Origin: Rhodococcus sp. KBS0724
GTDB lineage: Bacteria; Actinomycetota; Actinomycetes; Mycobacteriales; Mycobacteriaceae
Assembly (NCBI RefSeq): GCF_005938745.2
Contig: NZ_VCBX02000001.1
Location: 2,948,001-3,012,000, forward strand
Length of the DNA stretch: 64,000 bases
Reading direction: 5' to 3'
Of the stretch, positions 48,595 through 58,044 are shown one piece after another. The notes under the pieces were generated by a model. That model worked only from the letters and a program-made list of their open reading frames with translations, was not told where the DNA came from and did not search any database. Position 1 is the first letter of the stretch; each line of letters opens with the position of its first letter. Position numbers and translations under genes: made by a program.

Positions 48595-49938
48595 ATGACC
48601 ATGGTTAGCGATTCAATTGCGGTGGGGGATGTTGTAGCCGGTTCGGCTGTGGGTGTGCGTGGCAGGTTGTGGCGGTTACGTCCGGCCGAGGTTCGTGATG
48701 TTGCCGTGTCGGTGTCGGCGGAAATTCTTCGGTTGGAAGCGATCCGGGTTGCCGCTGTCGACGAGCTAGCACTCAATCCCGACGAACAAGTGCTCTGCTA
48801 CCGCGGTGTGGGCCGGTGGTTGGCGGCCAATACGATGCTGCAGAACTCGGCCGGCAACAAGATCGCTGCCCTCGGTGCCGCACTACGGTTGTTCCCCGAT
48901 ATTGCTGCGCAATTCGAGGCGGGTGACCTCTCGCTCGATCATGCGGCGCTGATCGCCGCGTTCTGCGAGTCCCCACCAAAAGGGATGCCGGACATCGCGT
49001 TAATGCCAAGCCTGAAAACCCTTCTCGCCGCCGCATCCGGAGTAGAGGCTACGACTGTCAAGGTGCGGTATGCGATTGCTGTTTTGGAGCGGATCTTCGA
49101 ATCCGATGAGCCTCCGCCCGGTGAGGATAATGATCTGAATGCGCTACGCATTGCTCCGACATTGAACGGTCGGGTCGTGATCAAGGGCGATTTCGACGCG
49201 TTGACCGGCGAGATGCTGTTGTCGGCGCTGTCGGGGTTGTCGATGCCGAAACCGGCTGCGGACGGGACCCCGGATCAGCGGTCGGCAGCCAAACGCACCG
49301 CCGACGCGTTCACGGAACTCATCCGCCGCTATCTCGACAACGCTGTCACCGGCGTGGATGGTGGTCAGCGTCCACATGTGAATGTGCATATCACTGCGAA
49401 AGACCTTGCCGAGCATCGGGAATGCGCCGCCACACGAGCAGACAACGATGACGCAGCAGATGAAGATCGCGATTTCGAGGATCTCGATGTCGGCTACATG
49501 CCCTGGATGGGGCCGCTCAGTGTCAGTAAAACCCGGATGCTCGCGTGCGACTGCATGCTCTCCACCGTCCTGATGGACGGTAACGGCGCACCCCTCGACG
49601 CGACACCGCTCAAACGTCTCGTCACAGCCGAGCAACGCATAGCACTGATTGCCCGGGACAAAGGTTGTGCCTTCCCCAACTGTGACGCCGTTCCGGCCTG
49701 GTGCGACGCGCACCATATAAAACCGTGGTCGACGGGCGGACTGACGGTGATGGACAATTTGACGCTGCTCTGTCGCAGCCACCACACGTTGATGCACAGC
49801 ACCAGTGGGTTCCGCGGAATCTGGGAAATCAAGATGGGTTCCGATCACAAACCCTGGTTCATCCCACCGTCGGCGATCGACCCGAAACAACGACGTCGTC
49901 GCTCCACCACCCGGCAAGGCCCGGTGCACCGAGACTGA
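48595..49938 (+). CDS. HNH endonuclease-domain DUF222 (13E12-type) protein
   Basis: A 447-residue protein: a long DUF222 helical region, then an HNH motif with CAFPNCDAVPAWCDAHHIKPW and LLCRSHHTLMH. These 13E12-family proteins occur in many copies in Mycobacterium and Rhodococcus genomes and are associated with mobile or repetitive loci, though the biochemical role is unknown. The ATG at 48595 is preferred over the TTG at 48592, with GGGGAGG upstream. Ends at a hairpin terminator. Confidence 0.88.
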   Translation: MTMVSDSIAVGDVVAGSAVGVRGRLWRLRPAEVRDVAVSVSAEILRLEAIRVAAVDELALNPDEQVLCYRGVGRWLAANTMLQNSAGNKIAALGAALRLFPDIAAQFEAGDLSLDHAALIAAFCESPPKGMPDIALMPSLKTLLAAASGVEATTVKVRYAIAVLERIFESDEPPPGEDNDLNALRIAPTLNGRVVIKGDFDALTGEMLLSALSGLSMPKPAADGTPDQRSAAKRTADAFTELIRRYLDNAVTGVDGGQRPHVNVHITAKDLAEHRECAATRADNDDAADEDRDFEDLDVGYMPWMGPLSVSKTRMLACDCMLSTVLMDGNGAPLDATPLKRLVTAEQRIALIARDKGCAFPNCDAVPAWCDAHHIKPWSTGGLTVMDNLTLLCRSHHTLMHSTSGFRGIWEIKMGSDHKPWFIPPSAIDPKQRRRRSTTRQGPVHRD

Positions 49939-49971
49939 AACCGGCTGCGCCGGAACTACATACCGCGTAAA

Positions 49972-50002
49972 GCTTCGCATCACCAGCCAGACGATGCGAA
50001 GC
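49972..50002. terminator. Bidirectional terminator
   Basis: GCTTCGCATC and GATGCGAAGC form a perfect ten-base stem with an eleven-base loop. A small CCGGC/GCCGG hairpin is just upstream (49941-49953). It separates the convergent HNH and permease genes. Confidence 0.8.
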
Positions 50003-50024
50003 CCACACGCATGTGGTCGTTCAA

Positions 50025-51488
50025 TTAGAACTCGAAAGCATCCGGGAGGCCAGGCTCATTGTCCAGAGTTTCTGGTCTGAATTTGAGCAGGTAGCAGAAG
50101 TAGATCGCTCCTGCCGCAATCAGGCCGGCTACCACTAGAACCGGGGTCAAGGTTCCTGACGCAATCAGCACGAACAAGCTCAGCAGTATCCATACGAGCG
50201 CGGCAATCGCGATCGGCAATTCGAATCGCCCAAGGTCGAACGCGCCCGGCTTGTGATCGAGTCGCCTACGTACAGCCAGATAGAGCACGATCGTCATCCC
50301 GTAGAGCAAGAACGGAATGATCGTTGATGCCAGAATCAGTTCGAGTAATGCGGCACCCGGTAGCGCGACCATCAAGACGGTTCCGACAACAAGGATCAGT
50401 ATCGTCGCAGGGATGGGTGTCTTGGTACGAGGGTTGACTCGCCGCATCAGTCGGTGTGCGGGGAAGCGTGCATCGCGCGACATCGCAAAAATGATTCGCG
50501 ATACGCCAGTCATCACTACCAGTCCAGCAGCGAAGAACGCGAATGATATGGCTACCAACAATATTCGCTCCACCACGGGACCGAGTTGATCTCGCATGAT
50601 TGCTGCAACCGGTGAGGCGCTTTCGGTGATCCGGGGGATGTCGTCGATTGCGACGGTCAATGCGATCAGGAACAGCATTCCCAGAATCCCGGCTGCCACT
50701 ACCGATCCGACGATTGCGCGGGGAACACTCCGAAACGGGTCTCTGGCCTCTTCGGCCATATTTGCTGCGGCGTCGAAACCCTGAAGCGTGGCGAACCCCA
50801 GAATCATCGCAGCCATCACACCACCACCGACAGAAAAATAGTCGGGAGCGTTGTCGGTGACACCGCGCGACGTGAGGTTGTCGGTTGTGCCGTTTCCCGT
50901 CAATGCCACGGCGATGATCAGCGCAAGGCCGAGCACTACAACGATTGCCAATTCGACGCCTACGGCGGTTGAGTTGACCAGTGCGACAATCCGTGTCGAG
51001 GCGATGGCGAGGGCCGCCTGAATCAGAAGAATGACTACGGTGATTATTCGTGCTGTGTTCTCGCTCGGTTCCATGTTGAGCAGCGGCATGAGGCATTGAC
51101 TGGCAAGTGCGTTGTCGATTGCGCTCACTCCAATCGCCAGTGCCCAGACTGCCAGCCACCCGAATACCCAGCCCACTTTGGGGTTCGCCAGACGCGACGC
51201 CCATTGCTAAGACGACCCGCTGAGCGGAATACGGGCTGCGAATTGCGCGTATACCAACGCAACCAGAACCTGTCCGAATACAGCCACCACCCACAGCCAG
51301 ATCCCGACAGGCCCGGCGTTGGCAAGGACCGAGTCATAGGTTCCGAAGATGCCGATCACCACGGAGATGAACGCGAACGAGATCGCGAACATCTGGAAAG
51401 AGTTCAGAGTCCGCTTCAGTTCGGGTTCGTAGCCGGCGCGCCGCGAGACATTGTCTGCGGTTGGATCATCTGCCAGTGGCTTTGTCAC
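50025..51488 (-). pseudogene. APC amino-acid permease interrupted by one stop codon
   Basis: An amino-acid permease of about 487 codons (from the GTG at 51488; the frame is open from 51545) with an in-frame TAG at 51205-51207. The N-terminal part ends IPLSGSS and the downstream part continues QWASRLANPKVGWVFGW in the same frame. In intact relatives a Tyr usually stands here (GSSYQWASRLANP), so a single base change of a TAC or TAT codon explains the stop. No other frameshift is visible. The downstream part has another possible start at 51176, but the first two helices would be missing. It is a recent pseudogene, a read-through gene or a sequencing error. Confidence 0.85.
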
Positions 51489-51697
51489 CGTGGTGACCTC
51501 GTATCTCTGAAGAGAATGCCCCGAAGACGGTCTTCGCGACTTCACGCTAACTCAGTTGGCGGGCGGGAATCGTCGCGTTCCCAGGAAATACCACAGATAA
51601 ACGTGATCTGAGTCGGAGGTTTTATCCCGCGAGATTTCAGTGGCGGCGCAAAGATGTTGCGGGGCTTTGTCTTCTCGACGTGTTCGTATCCCTACCG

Positions 51698-52711
51698 TCA
51701 GCGTTGTCGTTGTTTGCGTTCTTGCGTGGTCATGATCGCCGCTGCGGTGGCGGCGATCGTTCGATCGTGGTCGTGGGCCAGTCGAGTGAGAGCCTCGTGT
51801 GCCTCTGGGCCGGGAATTTCCGCAAGTGCCTGCGTGATTCGCAATCGGGTAGGAGGGTCGTTGGAGTTGTCGAGTGTGGCCTGCATGCGATCGAGGATGG
51901 TGCCGAGTGCATGGGAGACTTCCGTGAGTACTCCCAGAACTTCGGCAGCCTCGACGTCGTGCTGGCCGGTGAAGACCATTTCGAGGAGATCGGGGATCGC
52001 ATCGATGCTGCCCCGAGCGCCTAGAGCGAGGGCCGCACGTGAGCGGACAACGGCGTCGGAATCCTCGAGTGCTCGTCTCAGATGTGTTGTTGCCTCCGCT
52101 GTGCGCACAGCTGCAATTGCGGCAACGGCGCGTCGGCGGACGTCGACCCCCGCAGATTCGAGGCCGACGGCCAGAGTCGTGAGTCCTTGACCCGCGGCGC
52201 GGGACAGCGACCACTGCAGTGCCCCGGCGACGTTGAGGTCATCTTCCGACAGCGCTGCCTCGGCCAATGCATCGATGGGCAACGACGCATTGCCGTCCTG
52301 CTTCAGGATCGCTTGTTGACGGCGGGCCGCAAACTCTGACTCGAGCGCGCGCAACAGGGTGACCATGCGTAACACGTCCTCCCATTCTGATGGTGCGGTG
52401 GCGTCGACGCGTTCGAGTTTCGTGAGCAGTTCCTGCTCGGCGGCGATGCGCCGGCGCGTGTGCGTGATGAGATCTCCCACCAGATCGGCCGGAGCAAAAT
52501 CGGGTTCGTCCAGGGCGCGTCTGGTTTCGTCCAACGACAGCCCGAGAGTCCTCAGGCTCTCAACATGGAAGAGCCGTCGGATGTCATCGGCTGAGTACTC
52601 GCGGTAGCCGCCGGAGGTGCGGCCAGTGGGCTTCACCAGTCCCAAAGTGTCGTAGTGACGCAACATTCGCGTGCTGACTCCGGACTGCCGCGAGACTTCG
52701 CCGATCAACAT
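51698..52711 (-). CDS. MerR-family regulator with HEAT-repeat sensor domain
   Basis: A 337-residue protein. An N-terminal MerR winged helix (GEVSRQSGVSTRMLRHYDTLGLVKP, YREYSADDIRRL) is followed by a coiled coil and then by armadillo/HEAT-type helical repeats (RRRAVAAIAAVRTAEATTHLRRAL, VVRSRAALALGARGSIDAIPDLLEM). Usual MerR proteins have a small ligand or metal domain instead. It stands 15 bp downstream of a separate HEAT-repeat protein, same operon. ATG at 52711 with AGGAGAAG before it. Likely regulator of this operon. Confidence 0.85.
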   Translation of the reverse strand: MLIGEVSRQSGVSTRMLRHYDTLGLVKPTGRTSGGYREYSADDIRRLFHVESLRTLGLSLDETRRALDEPDFAPADLVGDLITHTRRRIAAEQELLTKLERVDATAPSEWEDVLRMVTLLRALESEFAARRQQAILKQDGNASLPIDALAEAALSEDDLNVAGALQWSLSRAAGQGLTTLAVGLESAGVDVRRRAVAAIAAVRTAEATTHLRRALEDSDAVVRSRAALALGARGSIDAIPDLLEMVFTGQHDVEAAEVLGVLTEVSHALGTILDRMQATLDNSNDPPTRLRITQALAEIPGPEAHEALTRLAHDHDRTIAATAAAIMTTQERKQRQR

Positions 52712-52726
52712 CTCTTCTCCTGTTCT

Positions 52727-53383
52727 TTAGATTTGCGGACCGACGATCGAGACTCGCTGAGCCAACTCCGACGAGAGAGTGAAGCCGCTGTCGGGGTCGA
52801 GATAAAGCTGTCTGGTGGCGATTGCGTGGGCGTGAATCTTCGGATCGGGACTTGCCGCTGCAGCGTCGAGGACCGGTACGACGGATTCACCGAGACTCAC
52901 CAGCGCCCGACTGAGGCTGAGGTGAATGTCTCTGTCACCGCGTCCGAGTTCAGCAACCAGATCGGCAGCAAGCGCGGCCTCGTTGCCTGACGGTACGAGG
53001 GCGACCGCTGCCCGCCACGCGCTCCGCGCAACCTCGTCGTGGTCGTCGTGCAGTAGAAGCGTCACTGCGGGCCAGGCCTGTCGATCCCCGATCTTGGACA
53101 GCGTGTGCAGCGCCTGACTGCGGGCCTGCGCGTTGTCGGATTGGAGCTCGTCGATCAGCCTCGGTACCGTGACTTCAGCTGGCAAACGACACAAAGCCCA
53201 GGTCAGCATGTCGCGGACGAAAAAATCCGGTTCAGCGGCACACCGAGCGACAAGAACATCCGTCAAAGCGGGATCGCGCAGCGTACCTACCGTGAGGGCA
53301 GCCCGAAGCCGGCCCGACGAGTCGGTCGTGGACAGCGCGTCGACGAGATGAGTATTCGACTCACCGTTGTTGGTTGTATTCAC
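52727..53383 (-). CDS. HEAT-repeat protein, partner of MerR regulator
   Basis: A 218-residue protein of about five HEAT-like helical repeats (for example LQSDNAQARSQALHTLSKIG and DDHDEVARSAWRAAVALVP), with no catalytic motif and no signal peptide. Its GTG at 53383 is preferred over GTG 53392 because AAGGAGG is then eight bases upstream. It is probably a scaffold or protein-binding unit that may sense a partner for the MerR-HEAT regulator encoded next. Confidence 0.78.
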   Translation of the reverse strand: MNTTNNGESNTHLVDALSTTDSSGRLRAALTVGTLRDPALTDVLVARCAAEPDFFVRDMLTWALCRLPAEVTVPRLIDELQSDNAQARSQALHTLSKIGDRQAWPAVTLLLHDDHDEVARSAWRAAVALVPSGNEAALAADLVAELGRGDRDIHLSLSRALVSLGESVVPVLDAAAASPDPKIHAHAIATRQLYLDPDSGFTLSSELAQRVSIVGPQI

Positions 53384-53406
53384 GACAACCACCTCCTTCG
53401 TCGACC

Positions 53407-53454
53407 ATTTGAATCCTTGTCACTGTGTCAAGGTCAAGCGTGTCAAGGTCAAGC
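53407..53454 (-). promoter_or_regulatory. MerR-type promoter with 19-bp spacer and direct repeat
   Basis: On the minus strand, TTGACC (53432-53437) and TCAAAT (53407-53412) are separated by exactly 19 bp (53413-53431), the spacing known for MerR-activated promoters. The dyad CCTTGACACAGTGACAAGG (53415-53433), which has one mismatched pair, lies across the spacer. Two perfect 15-bp direct repeats at 53425-53439 and 53440-53454 overlap its upstream part. Confidence 0.8.
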
Positions 53455-53510
53455 CTGGTTGTCAGGAGTGGTCCACGCGCCGCTGCGGTGTGGAAAGCTA
53501 CCAACCGCGC

Positions 53511-53933
53511 CTACGGAACGTACAAGGTCGCGATGCCCGGGGTGATCGCTCCGGCCACAAATGTGACGGCGATTGCGAGTTGCCCCGTGCCGGTCCGTAG
53601 GGTCGCCTCGGCAGGGAATCCGTTGAGTCCGTCCGAAAGCCGGGCGAAACCGGATGCTCCGGTCGACAGGTTCAGCCAGCGCACTTCTGACGAAAGCAGG
53701 CAACCCCACCTGCCATCTTTGCCGCCGGTGATTGTCACTTCCCCTGGTTGTTCGCCTACGACGGCCACACAGCGGACTGGAGGAGCGTCGAAGCTACCGT
53801 TCGGGTTACCGTACGGCGCTGGGTTGATCTGGAACGGAACCGTCACCGCTGCGGAGGCTGCGGCTACCGACACCAGAGCCGAAGCGGCCACGACGGACGT
53901 GCAGACGGCCAGTCGGCGAACGAGATTCAACAC
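53511..53933 (-). CDS. Secreted hypothetical protein
   Basis: A 140-residue protein with a classical signal peptide (LAVCTSVVAASALVSVAAASA) and then a hydrophilic region with two Cys (RCVAVVG and GCLLSSE). No domain recognised. GTG start at 53933, GGAGG five bases before it. Confidence 0.72.
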   Translation of the reverse strand: MLNLVRRLAVCTSVVAASALVSVAAASAAVTVPFQINPAPYGNPNGSFDAPPVRCVAVVGEQPGEVTITGGKDGRWGCLLSSEVRWLNLSTGASGFARLSDGLNGFPAEATLRTGTGQLAIAVTFVAGAITPGIATLYVP

Positions 53934-54085
53934 GGTGACCTCCGGTGGGCGGGCAACTAGGCGTGGCGCTCATCCTACGCCGGGACCGTCTCGAAATATG
54001 CAGTGTCCGCACATGTTCCCGTGCTGCCGAGGAAGCAATTACCCGTATTTTCCTCAGGAACAGCCACACCCCGAGTTTGGGATTC

Positions 54086-54826
54086 TTAGCGCAGGATGCG
54101 GCGCAGTTGTCTGGCCTGCGCTGCGAGTTCACCTGTTGCAGTGAATAACTCTGTTTCGTCGACGCAGAGCGTCTCTGTTGACCACACTGTGCGATGACGC
54201 AGGCGATGCCACGGCGAATCTGTGTCCGTTGTCGGAGCGAAATGCGCACTGAACTCGACCGTCGGGATAGCGACGGGCATCGTGAAGGTGGCAAAAAGGC
54301 CAGGTGGCAAGGCATCGAGCAAGACTGCGGAGCGTTCTACCGTGGTGAAATCGAGATCGGCGTGCAAGCGAATCCAGACGTCGAACTCGGGGGATTCGCC
54401 GCCCGCAAAAGGGCGTGCGGCGTTAATCGGACGAATGTCGAGATGCTGTGAGAACGGGACGAAGTCGACCGGAATTTCGAGTTGCGGCAGAGTCGACGGG
54501 TCGTCCAGCGCCGGCGCGACAGACGATGTCGACAGGACGGTGGGACCGTTGTCGCGGACAAGTCGAACAAGGGCAGTGGCGGAGCTATCAAGTGTGACAT
54601 GGCAACTGACGGTGCGTCCGCCATGCGCGTCGTCGACGGTCAGGTTGGCTGGGCCGGGCGGAATCGGCCGATCGAGATGTGCACTGACCGCAGCCGGGAC
54701 GGCGCCGGTTGCGTCGGCTGCTGCCCGCATCATGCTCGCGACGACGAGCCCCCCGTGAATTCCGTCGAAGCTTCTCCAACTCGCCTCGAAGGCTGCGGTG
54801 TGGGGTTTTGCGGCGGTAGCGGTCAT
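54086..54826 (-). CDS. TesB-like acyl-CoA thioesterase family protein
   Basis: A 246-residue double hot-dog (4HBT_3/TesB-like) protein. Features: FDGIHGGLVVASMMRAAADA, SAHLDRPIPPGP, and GLFATFTMPVAIPTVEFSAHF, similar to thioesterases with a phenylacetyl or acyl-CoA substrate. Starts MTATAAKP at 54826 with GGAG six bases upstream; longer starts at 54838 and 54883 lack a site. Unlike the tesB copies at 23-26 kb, the active-site pattern is weakly conserved. Confidence 0.78.
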   Translation of the reverse strand: MTATAAKPHTAAFEASWRSFDGIHGGLVVASMMRAAADATGAVPAAVSAHLDRPIPPGPANLTVDDAHGGRTVSCHVTLDSSATALVRLVRDNGPTVLSTSSVAPALDDPSTLPQLEIPVDFVPFSQHLDIRPINAARPFAGGESPEFDVWIRLHADLDFTTVERSAVLLDALPPGLFATFTMPVAIPTVEFSAHFAPTTDTDSPWHRLRHRTVWSTETLCVDETELFTATGELAAQARQLRRILR

Positions 54827-55043
54827 CAACGTCTCCATGGCTCGACCAGAAAGCTGACTTGCAATATGTATAGCCAGAACCATACGAGCTGGCTTCGCAT
54901 TTCACAAGTCAGGTAGCGGGTCGGTCGATGGGAGATCGCATGGTTGAGATTCCATGAGGCCTTGACCATTCTCGGTTCCGGCGATCTTGCACCCGAGATG
55001 GCCGAACGCGTCGGCCAGTTCGACAGTAAGCGTCAGTGCGCGC

Positions 55044-55178
55044 CTAGATCACTGCTCCGCCGCTAAGTACGCTGACCAGCCCGATTGCGATGAAAGCCAC
55101 GACGTAGAGCGGACCCCTGATCGGATCTCCGGCACTTGCTCCCTCATGAAGCCAATTGAGAACGTCGATGGAACCCAT
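55044..55178 (-). CDS. Small 44-residue membrane protein
   Basis: An ORF shorter than usual cut-offs. Start ATG at 55178 with CAGGAGG about nine bases upstream. The product has a hydrophilic N-terminus (MGSIDVLNWLHEGASAGDP) and one membrane segment (YVVAFIAIGLVSVL) before a short end. Codon use is like that of the neighbours. Function unknown. Confidence 0.65.
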   Translation of the reverse strand: MGSIDVLNWLHEGASAGDPIRGPLYVVAFIAIGLVSVLSGGAVI

Positions 55179-55282
55179 GTGTGTACCCTCCTGATCCAGT
55201 CCGGACAATCGTTCACGGGTTCAATCGCGCCTGTGCTCATCAGTGTTACTCAAAACGGACAAGATTGACGTGACTCAGTTGC

Positions 55283-56629
55283 TCAGAGTTCGGTGAAAAA
55301 TGCCTGATCGGGATCTTCGGATCCGATCACCGGGGGAGTGACCATGGGGAGTTCCCCGATGACAGCGTTGTTGTCCGATACGTCGATCAGGTAACCGGGT
55401 GTCGTCCTCGAACCGTCCTGTTGTCCCCGAGGGCCACCCATCGCTCCGGCTCCGCCACCCATCATGGCGTTTCCTGGGCCGGTGCTCGTCACAGCGCCAC
55501 CGCCGGTTCCCGACTGAGACAAGGCGGCGGAGGATTGGCCGGCCGACGAAAGGGGTTGTCGCGCCGCAATTCCCGAAGGCCCGACGATGCCACCGCCGCC
55601 TGAGGCGGCTCCGAATGTTCCGCTGCCCGCGCGTGCGGTGGCTACGGACCCGATTGCACCACCAGGGTTTCCGAGTTGGAGCGACGCACCTGCACCGGAA
55701 GCGGCGAACGGACTTCCAGCGCCCCAGAGTTTGTCGACGCCGGAGTTCAACGCCGCTGCGGCCTGAGCTGCGCTTGTTTGCGCCGGTCCGGATTGTGTGA
55801 CGCCGGCCGGTGATCCACCGACGGCTGACTGTAATTGTGTGTCCCCGCCACCGGTCGCGCCGTCAATGAGCTGTGATGATTGTCGGGCGAGCGGTGCGGC
55901 AGTGAGTGCGTCGCTGATCGGTGGCGCCGGAACCGGGATCGACCCGGCGAGGGAGTTCATCGTGGCAGTGTGCGCAAGCATTTCCGACCGGGTCGCAGTG
56001 ACGGCTGCGATCGCGGCCTGCATATGTTCTGCCGCGGACGCTAGGAGCATGGCCTGCCCGGGCGGGGTCCACGCTATCGGCGCTGCAGCCACCACAGCCG
56101 AGGCGAATGACTGTGCGATGGTCGCCAATTGAGCATTGCCGCGTTGCACTGATTCTGCCGCTGCAGCAGTGGTGTCGGCGATTGCATTTCCGCGCCCACT
56201 GAGTTCGGATCCGCTTCGTTGAGCTTCCTCGTTGATCTGTGTGGCGGCCTCGTTGCCTGCACCGTTCCATGTCTGGCTCACTGAGGACAGTCCTCGAGTG
56301 GACAATCCGGCGGCCTTGTCGATCAGCGCACTGGCCTGGCTGAGGACGTTGACAGGATCAACGCCGCGGAAGACTCCGGAACCGAGACTCTGGGCCAGTT
56401 GGATCAGCGGTGTGAACAGCTGCTCCACGCCGGGCAGGGACGGTAGTGAAATTCCTTGCATGATCAGCTCGGTGGCGTCCGGAGGGAGTTCAGATGCTGG
56501 TGGCGCCGTGAGGAAGTCAGGAATCGTCGAGTTCTCGACGGGCTCGGGGAGTTCCAGCCCGAGAATGGGTGCGAGCGCACTGCCCTGGACAAATTCGAGG
56601 ACCGTCGTGGGGTCCTCCGGGGTGCTCAT
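55283..56629 (-). CDS. PPE/WXG-like ESX-associated protein
   Basis: A 448-residue protein with helical N-terminal half containing TWNGAG (a WXG-like turn) and a long C-terminal half rich in Gly, Ala, Ser and Gln, as in PPE-type proteins or other type VII secretion substrates. It ends VIGSEDPDQAFFTEL. Its start overlaps the EspC-like gene by four bases. No ESX structural genes are nearby, so if secreted it would use a system at another locus. Confidence 0.65.
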   Translation of the reverse strand: MSTPEDPTTVLEFVQGSALAPILGLELPEPVENSTIPDFLTAPPASELPPDATELIMQGISLPSLPGVEQLFTPLIQLAQSLGSGVFRGVDPVNVLSQASALIDKAAGLSTRGLSSVSQTWNGAGNEAATQINEEAQRSGSELSGRGNAIADTTAAAAESVQRGNAQLATIAQSFASAVVAAAPIAWTPPGQAMLLASAAEHMQAAIAAVTATRSEMLAHTATMNSLAGSIPVPAPPISDALTAAPLARQSSQLIDGATGGGDTQLQSAVGGSPAGVTQSGPAQTSAAQAAAALNSGVDKLWGAGSPFAASGAGASLQLGNPGGAIGSVATARAGSGTFGAASGGGGIVGPSGIAARQPLSSAGQSSAALSQSGTGGGAVTSTGPGNAMMGGGAGAMGGPRGQQDGSRTTPGYLIDVSDNNAVIGELPMVTPPVIGSEDPDQAFFTEL

Positions 56630-56955
56630 GCGAGGTCCCCGTCACTGGCAGCGGCGCGTCGGAGGTCTGCGGCGCCGGTTTGGTCGGTGCCGTCGTACGC
56701 GGCGGCAGCCGCACCTGCCGTCGCAGAAGTTCCGGCATAGTAGGCGGCAAGTGCCGCAACGTCTTTGGTGTGTGTTGCCTGTGCACGTGCGAAGGCTTCG
56801 AGGAACTCGAGTCCGACGGGTCCCACTGCCGGCGCGACGGCCGCGAGATTGGCGTTCAGATCCACTACTGCGGCGTGGGCAACGTGACCGGCAGCTTCTG
56901 CTGCAGTAGCACCGTACGTGCGGATGTCGTCGGTGACGACAGAAAGCTCGCTCAT
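56626..56955 (-). CDS. EspC-like ESX-secretion associated protein
   Basis: A 109-residue helical-hairpin protein of the DUF2580/EspC type (MSELSVVTDDIRTYGATAAEAA, then AARLEF-like segment). It has YDGTD near the C-terminus, an instance of the YxxxD/E type VII secretion signal. Upstream of the ATG (56955) there is GGGGG five bases away; a second ATG sits just before. Co-transcribed with the PPE-like protein, probably as a secreted heterodimer pair. Confidence 0.74.
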   Translation of the reverse strand: MSELSVVTDDIRTYGATAAEAAGHVAHAAVVDLNANLAAVAPAVGPVGLEFLEAFARAQATHTKDVAALAAYYAGTSATAGAAAAAYDGTDQTGAADLRRAAASDGDLA

Positions 56956-57055
56956 CATTACCCCCGTAGTTGGTAAGCGTCTGCTCAGGACTCTAACGGA
57001 ACGAATTGGTCGAGTGCATGTTCGTGCGCGCCGATACCTTTGAGAGACTGAACCC

Positions 57056-57850
57056 ATGAAAACTGCTTCGGACGTAATTGCCCGACTCGCGTCCGATCCC
57101 GCCCGTTCCGCATTGGTGATGGATTTCGACGGTGTGCTTGCTCCCATCGTCGACGATCCGGCGACGAGCGCTCTGCTGCCGGGCGCAGCCGGGGTACTCG
57201 ACGTGTTGTCACGTCATCTCGGAATGGTGGGTTTACTTTCCGGTCGTCCCGTCTCTTTTCTTCGTGAGCGGGTGCCAGGAGAGAGTGTTGTCCTCATGGG
57301 CTCGTACGGAGTGGAGACCTGGGTTGACGGCGGGATCCGAGTATTACCGTCGGTCGCGCAGTGGAAGCCGGCGGTTGCGGAGGCAGAAGCCGAACTGCGA
57401 CGCGTATTTGCGGCGGCAGATTCGCCGGGGATTCATGTCGAGGGGAAGGGGCTTGCCGTCGCTGTGCATTGGCGGCAGGCAACCGATCGGGTCGCCGCTC
57501 GGAGAATGGTCGAACAGGTAGTGACCGACATCGCGGCGAGAACTGGACTGCGGCGCGAGCCGGGCAAGCTCGTCGAGGAGTTGCGCACTCCTGTGGACGA
57601 GGACAAGGGGACAGGCTTGCGGCGTGCGATCCGGGCCGCCGGCGTCGACGCGGTGGCGTACGCGGGCGACGACCGGGGCGACTTGCCGGCATTTGCGGCT
57701 GTGTTGGCGCTCGGCGGTGACGCATTGGTAGTAGGTGGCATCGATATCGCACCTGAAGTTGCCGCAGTGGACGGTGTTGCGTTCAGTGATCCGGAAGAGT
57801 TTTTGGTGTGGATGAAGGAACTGGCGACGGTTCTCGATGCACAGATTTGA
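57056..57850 (+). CDS. otsB: Trehalose-phosphatase
   Basis: A 264-residue HAD-superfamily phosphatase that removes phosphate from trehalose 6-phosphate. Motif I DFDGVLAPI has Asp23 and Asp25; LLSGRP, GSYGVETW and the C-terminal AVAYAGDDRGDLPAFAA follow. It is monocistronic; no otsA nearby. Confidence 0.92.
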   Translation: MKTASDVIARLASDPARSALVMDFDGVLAPIVDDPATSALLPGAAGVLDVLSRHLGMVGLLSGRPVSFLRERVPGESVVLMGSYGVETWVDGGIRVLPSVAQWKPAVAEAEAELRRVFAAADSPGIHVEGKGLAVAVHWRQATDRVAARRMVEQVVTDIAARTGLRREPGKLVEELRTPVDEDKGTGLRRAIRAAGVDAVAYAGDDRGDLPAFAAVLALGGDALVVGGIDIAPEVAAVDGVAFSDPEEFLVWMKELATVLDAQI

Positions 57851-58044
57851 TAACGAGGCCGAGATTTCGGTGCGGCGAGTCACAAAAATCGCGTGATGGT
57901 CGTCACATAACGGTGGGATAACGATCGGTATGGTTGAAGCTCGAATCAAACCATCCACCTGCAGTTATCTTCCCATTTCGGACCAATTAATGATACGGGC
58001 GTACCGAAAAATTGCCCCGTGACCTTTCCGTGACCATCGCCTAG

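Noticed and set aside
54900..55070. Plus-strand coding-like fragment (contains FHEALTILGSGDLAPEMAERVGQFDS)
   Set aside because: No start codon with a ribosome site and no recognised family; it overlaps the small membrane gene on the other strand. Could be a remnant.
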